Shown piece by piece: positions 62,199 to 64,000 of a DNA stretch of 64,000 nt. Made by a program: the position numbers and the translations under genes. The stretch is from positions 6,014,430 to 6,078,429 of the forward strand of contig NZ_KQ031391.1 of NCBI RefSeq assembly GCF_000966285.1, written 5' to 3'. How positions within the stretch are numbered: the first letter of the stretch is position 1; every line of letters starts with the position of its first letter. The notes under the pieces were generated by a model, which did no database searches, had not been told where the DNA came from, and saw nothing but the letters and a program-made list of their open reading frames with translations. Source of the stretch: Pseudofrankia sp. DC12 (GTDB lineage Bacteria > Actinomycetota > Actinomycetes > Frankiales > Frankiaceae).

Positions 62199-62882
62199 CT
62201 CCTGGCGCCAGCTCTCCACCCGTCCGGCGCTGTCGAACCAGTCCGCCGGGCCGGACACGTGCCAGACGGTCTCGTGCCCCGCCGCCAGCAGGCACCGAGT
62301 GGCCAGCCGCGCACCCAGCCGCTGGTCGACGGTCACCAACCGGGACGGCCGGGCCGGGTCACCGTCGATGACCACCATCGCCACGTCGTCCGGAACGTCG
62401 TCCAGCGCCTCGTTCGCCGAGACCACCGGCGCGATCACGACGATCCCGGCCACGCGCTGGTCGAGCAGCCGGGCGACGGCGTCGATGATCGACGGCCGGT
62501 CGAGCACCGGCACGCTGGCGATGCCCACGGCGAACCCGTCCGCGCTCACCGCGCGCTCGATGGCCGCGAGCACCGCGGTCGGCCGGTAAAGCGCGGTGTT
62601 CTGGGCGACGATCCCAACGACGTGGGAACGGCCGGTGACCAGCGCCCGGGCGGCCCGGTTCGGCCGGTACCCGAGCTGCTCCATCGCCGCGCGCACCCGC
62701 AGCCGGGTCTGTTCCCTGACGTTCGGGTGGTCGTTCAGCACCCGGGAGACCGTCTGGTGCGAGACGCCGGCCAGCCGGGCGACGTCGGTCATCCCCGGCG
62801 CGCGGCGCGTGGCTGGCCGCAGCGCCGCCTCGCTCTCGCCGAGGCCCGGGCTCGGCTGACCGCCGGTCACGCGTGCGCCCAT
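62007..62882 (-). CDS. LacI-type regulator fused in frame to an AraA segment
   Basis: 291 residues. Residues 28-80 are a LacI HTH and hinge ([40 protein letters not shown]) followed by most of the sugar-binding domain ([60 protein letters not shown]). At 62198 the reading passes without a break from [11 protein letters not shown] into AraA sequence ([32 protein letters not shown]) and ends at a deletion scar. The last third of the effector domain is lost, so DNA binding is possible but sugar response and dimerisation are doubtful. ATG 62882 is the start used. Confidence 0.8.
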   Translation of the reverse strand: MGARVTGGQPSPGLGESEAALRPATRRAPGMTDVARLAGVSHQTVSRVLNDHPNVREQTRLRVRAAMEQLGYRPNRAARALVTGRSHVVGIVAQNTALYRPTAVLAAIERAVSADGFAVGIASVPVLDRPSIIDAVARLLDQRVAGIVVIAPVVSANEALDDVPDDVAMVVIDGDPARPSRLVTVDQRLGARLATRCLLAAGHETVWHVSGPADWFDSAGRVESWRQEMWIRGLEALDKPLLHLHTQANQALPWDSLDMDFMNLNQAAHGDREFGYIQTRRAPAARRRTAT

Positions 62883-62960
62883 CCTGCCTGGCTCGGCGTC
62901 TGATCCGGTGCCTGCCTGGGTGCCTCTGCCTGGGTCCGCCCGGACGACTTTTGCCCTGAC

Positions 62961-62976
62961 ATGTTAGCGATCACTT
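62961..62976. promoter_or_regulatory. Degenerate LacI-family operator
   Basis: ATGTTAGCGATCACTT: the left half ATGTTAGCG matches the actinobacterial LacI/AraR style ATGTTAGCGCTAACAT; the right half is eroded. It is 79 bases upstream of the LacI-like start and could be its own control site. Confidence 0.4.
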
Positions 62977-63162
62977 TATCGCCGGCGAATGTCCGAGCGG
63001 CAGTTCGCCGGGATGGTGGGCCGCAAGCCTGGGGGCAAGGGCGCCAGCCGGGTCGCGGCCGCTGAGCCGCGTGCGCCGGTCGTCGGCGCTGCCGTGCAGA
63101 CCTCGACGCGGCGCCGAACTCATCGGACCACCGAGCCGGACTGGTCCGCGCACCGGCGGAGA

Positions 63163-63750
63163 TCAGGGAATCAGCGGTGCACCCAGCACGCCCAGAGCCT
63201 CGTCGAGCAGGCCGAGCGGATCGGGAAGCGACGGGTTGTCGGCCCACCGGCTCATCACCTCGTCGATCACCAGCAGCACCGAGCCGGCGACCAGACGGTA
63301 AGCCATTGGGTCGACGTCGGCGCTGAACCAGGGAGCCAACGCGTCGGCGAGCCGGTCGCGGCTCTTGCGCCGTTCCTCCAGCCAGCGGCCCCGAAGCGCC
63401 GGCGTCTCCCGCAGCAGGAACTGGAAGCCCCGCGCCCGGTCGGGATCGCGGCGGATCGGAGCGAGGACCGCCCGCAGCGCCGAGGTCAGCGCCGCCCGCA
63501 GCGTCTCGTTCTCGTCGCGCCCACCAAGATGGTCGATGACGTCGTCCATCGAGGCGCTGGCGATGGCGGTGACGACGTCCTCCTTGGCCGGGAAATAGCG
63601 GAAGAAGGTCCGCGGAGAGACACCGGCCGCGTCGGCGATGTCCTGCACGGTCGTCGCGTCGTAGCCGCGTTCCAGAAAGAGCCGGCCGGCAGCCTCGGCC
63701 ATCTCCCGCCGCGTCCGGAGCTTGTTTCGTTCCGTTACGCCGGCGGTCAT
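63163..63750 (-). CDS. TetR-family regulator of the adjacent exporter
   Basis: 195 residues. HTH MAEAAGRLFLERGYDATTVQ and DIADAAGVSPRTFFRYFPAK (residues 18-58), then an all-helical ligand domain. The length is standard. It diverges from an MFS gene 140 bases away and the gap holds a GGTGGCA palindrome, so it most likely represses that exporter. ATG 63750 follows GGAG. Confidence 0.93.
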   Translation of the reverse strand: MTAGVTERNKLRTRREMAEAAGRLFLERGYDATTVQDIADAAGVSPRTFFRYFPAKEDVVTAIASASMDDVIDHLGGRDENETLRAALTSALRAVLAPIRRDPDRARGFQFLLRETPALRGRWLEERRKSRDRLADALAPWFSADVDPMAYRLVAGSVLLVIDEVMSRWADNPSLPDPLGLLDEALGVLGAPLIP

Positions 63751-63819
63751 TACCCACTCCTGTCTGGCGCTCAGAGCCGATCGTCTGCTGCGTCACGTCA
63801 CGTTGGCGGCTTCTGCCAT

Positions 63820-63838
63820 GGTGGCATAGGTTGCCACC
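63820..63838. promoter_or_regulatory. TetR operator between regulator and exporter
   Basis: GGTGGCA (63820-63826) and TGCCACC (63832-63838), perfect inverted arms around TAGGT, 70 bases from the TetR start and 53 from the MFS start. Confidence 0.6.
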
Positions 63839-63890
63839 TTGGCGGATCAATCCTCATCGTCGAGCCGCCTGGCCGTAGAGGGGTGCGTGG

Positions 63891-64000
63891 GTGACCAGCC
63901 TTGCCGAGCACGAGCTGACGACGCGGCCGGCGAGATCGACGAAGGCCCAGTGGTCGGTCCTCGTCATCATCGCCTGCGCGCAGCTGATGGTGGTGCTCGA
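63891..64000 (+). CDS. MFS exporter (DHA2 type), cut by the right edge
   Basis: Only the first 36 residues are inside: TSLAEHELTTRPARSTKAQW, VLVIIACAQLMVVLD, ending in the first transmembrane helix whose LMVVLD is typical of EmrB/QacA exporters (…VVLDxTIVNVALP). GTG 63891. With the TetR gene it forms a standard drug-efflux pair. The call rests on few residues and context. Confidence 0.7.
   Translation, partial: MTSLAEHELTTRPARSTKAQWSVLVIIACAQLMVVL

Noticed and set aside
1-64000. tRNA, rRNA, CRISPR, IS element, prophage or plasmid functions
   Set aside because: No clover-leaf T-loops in intergenic DNA, no repeat-spacer array, no transposase, integrase or replication protein was found by reading both strands.

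Overview
The window is very GC-rich DNA with strong GC3 bias. Its gene content points to a filamentous, secondary-metabolite-producing actinobacterium: an SsgA-like sporulation protein, an ECF42-type sigma factor next to a YCII/DGPF protein, FkbM, F420-type LLM oxidoreductases, several cytochromes P450, a type III PKS, DUF421, DUF445 and many short-chain dehydrogenases. A Frankia-like genome fits best, but no rRNA, tRNA or other diagnostic marker lies in the window, so the genus is an inference. No tRNA, rRNA, CRISPR array, transposase or replication origin was seen.

Layout. 0-17 kb is mostly ordinary genes: a DEAD-box helicase running off the left edge, a GT87-type membrane glycosyltransferase, a DUF445 protein, a wrecked cholesterol-oxidase-like gene, alanine dehydrogenase back-to-back with a class III aminotransferase, a LysR regulator, an FkbM methyltransferase, a membrane-anchored kinase-like protein and a YCII-sigma factor pair. 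At 15.4-16.9 kb lie a metallopeptidase remnant and a frameshifted substrate-binding protein. 17-21 kb holds an orphan SLATT two-TM protein, a foldable intergenic repeat, and a translationally coupled type III PKS-P450 pair that resembles naphthalenetetrol (flaviolin-type) pigment operons. 21-31 kb holds two SDRs (the first behind a KstR-like palindrome), a methyltransferase, the SsgA-like gene, a CBS/DUF1918 protein, a thiolase pseudogene, an S58 peptidase, a 2-oxoglutarate-type oxygenase and a deacetylase-fold lipoprotein. 32-41 kb holds a P450 tail with its ferredoxin, assorted housekeeping enzymes and a MarR/MFS pair.

41-56 kb is the most distinctive block, an accessory catabolic island: lipoprotein ABC binding protein, enoyl-CoA hydratase, TetR, acyl-CoA synthetase, P450, SnoaL-like protein, LLM oxidoreductase, two amidohydrolases and an adjacent pair of acyl-CoA dehydrogenases. 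Four of its promoter regions carry related TCGAC/GTCGA-rich inverted repeats, and a three-copy TTCGC-TGCGA palindrome set surrounds an IclR stub. The genes fit CoA-dependent degradation of a hydrophobic, possibly cyclic, compound; the substrate cannot be read from sequence. 56-64 kb holds a dienelactone-hydrolase-like gene with its divergent regulator, a peroxiredoxin, a decayed arabinose (araB/araA/LacI) locus with an in-frame LacI-AraA chimera, and a TetR/MFS efflux pair cut by the right edge.

Two themes run through the window. First, gene decay is abundant: at least nine loci are broken by one-base indels (often in short C or G runs), internal deletions, chimeric junctions or a local inversion. 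The one-base cases could be real decay or sequencing error, and the sequence alone cannot separate these. Second, several intact genes have a TAnnnT -10 box ending six or seven bases before the start codon, indicating leaderless transcripts.
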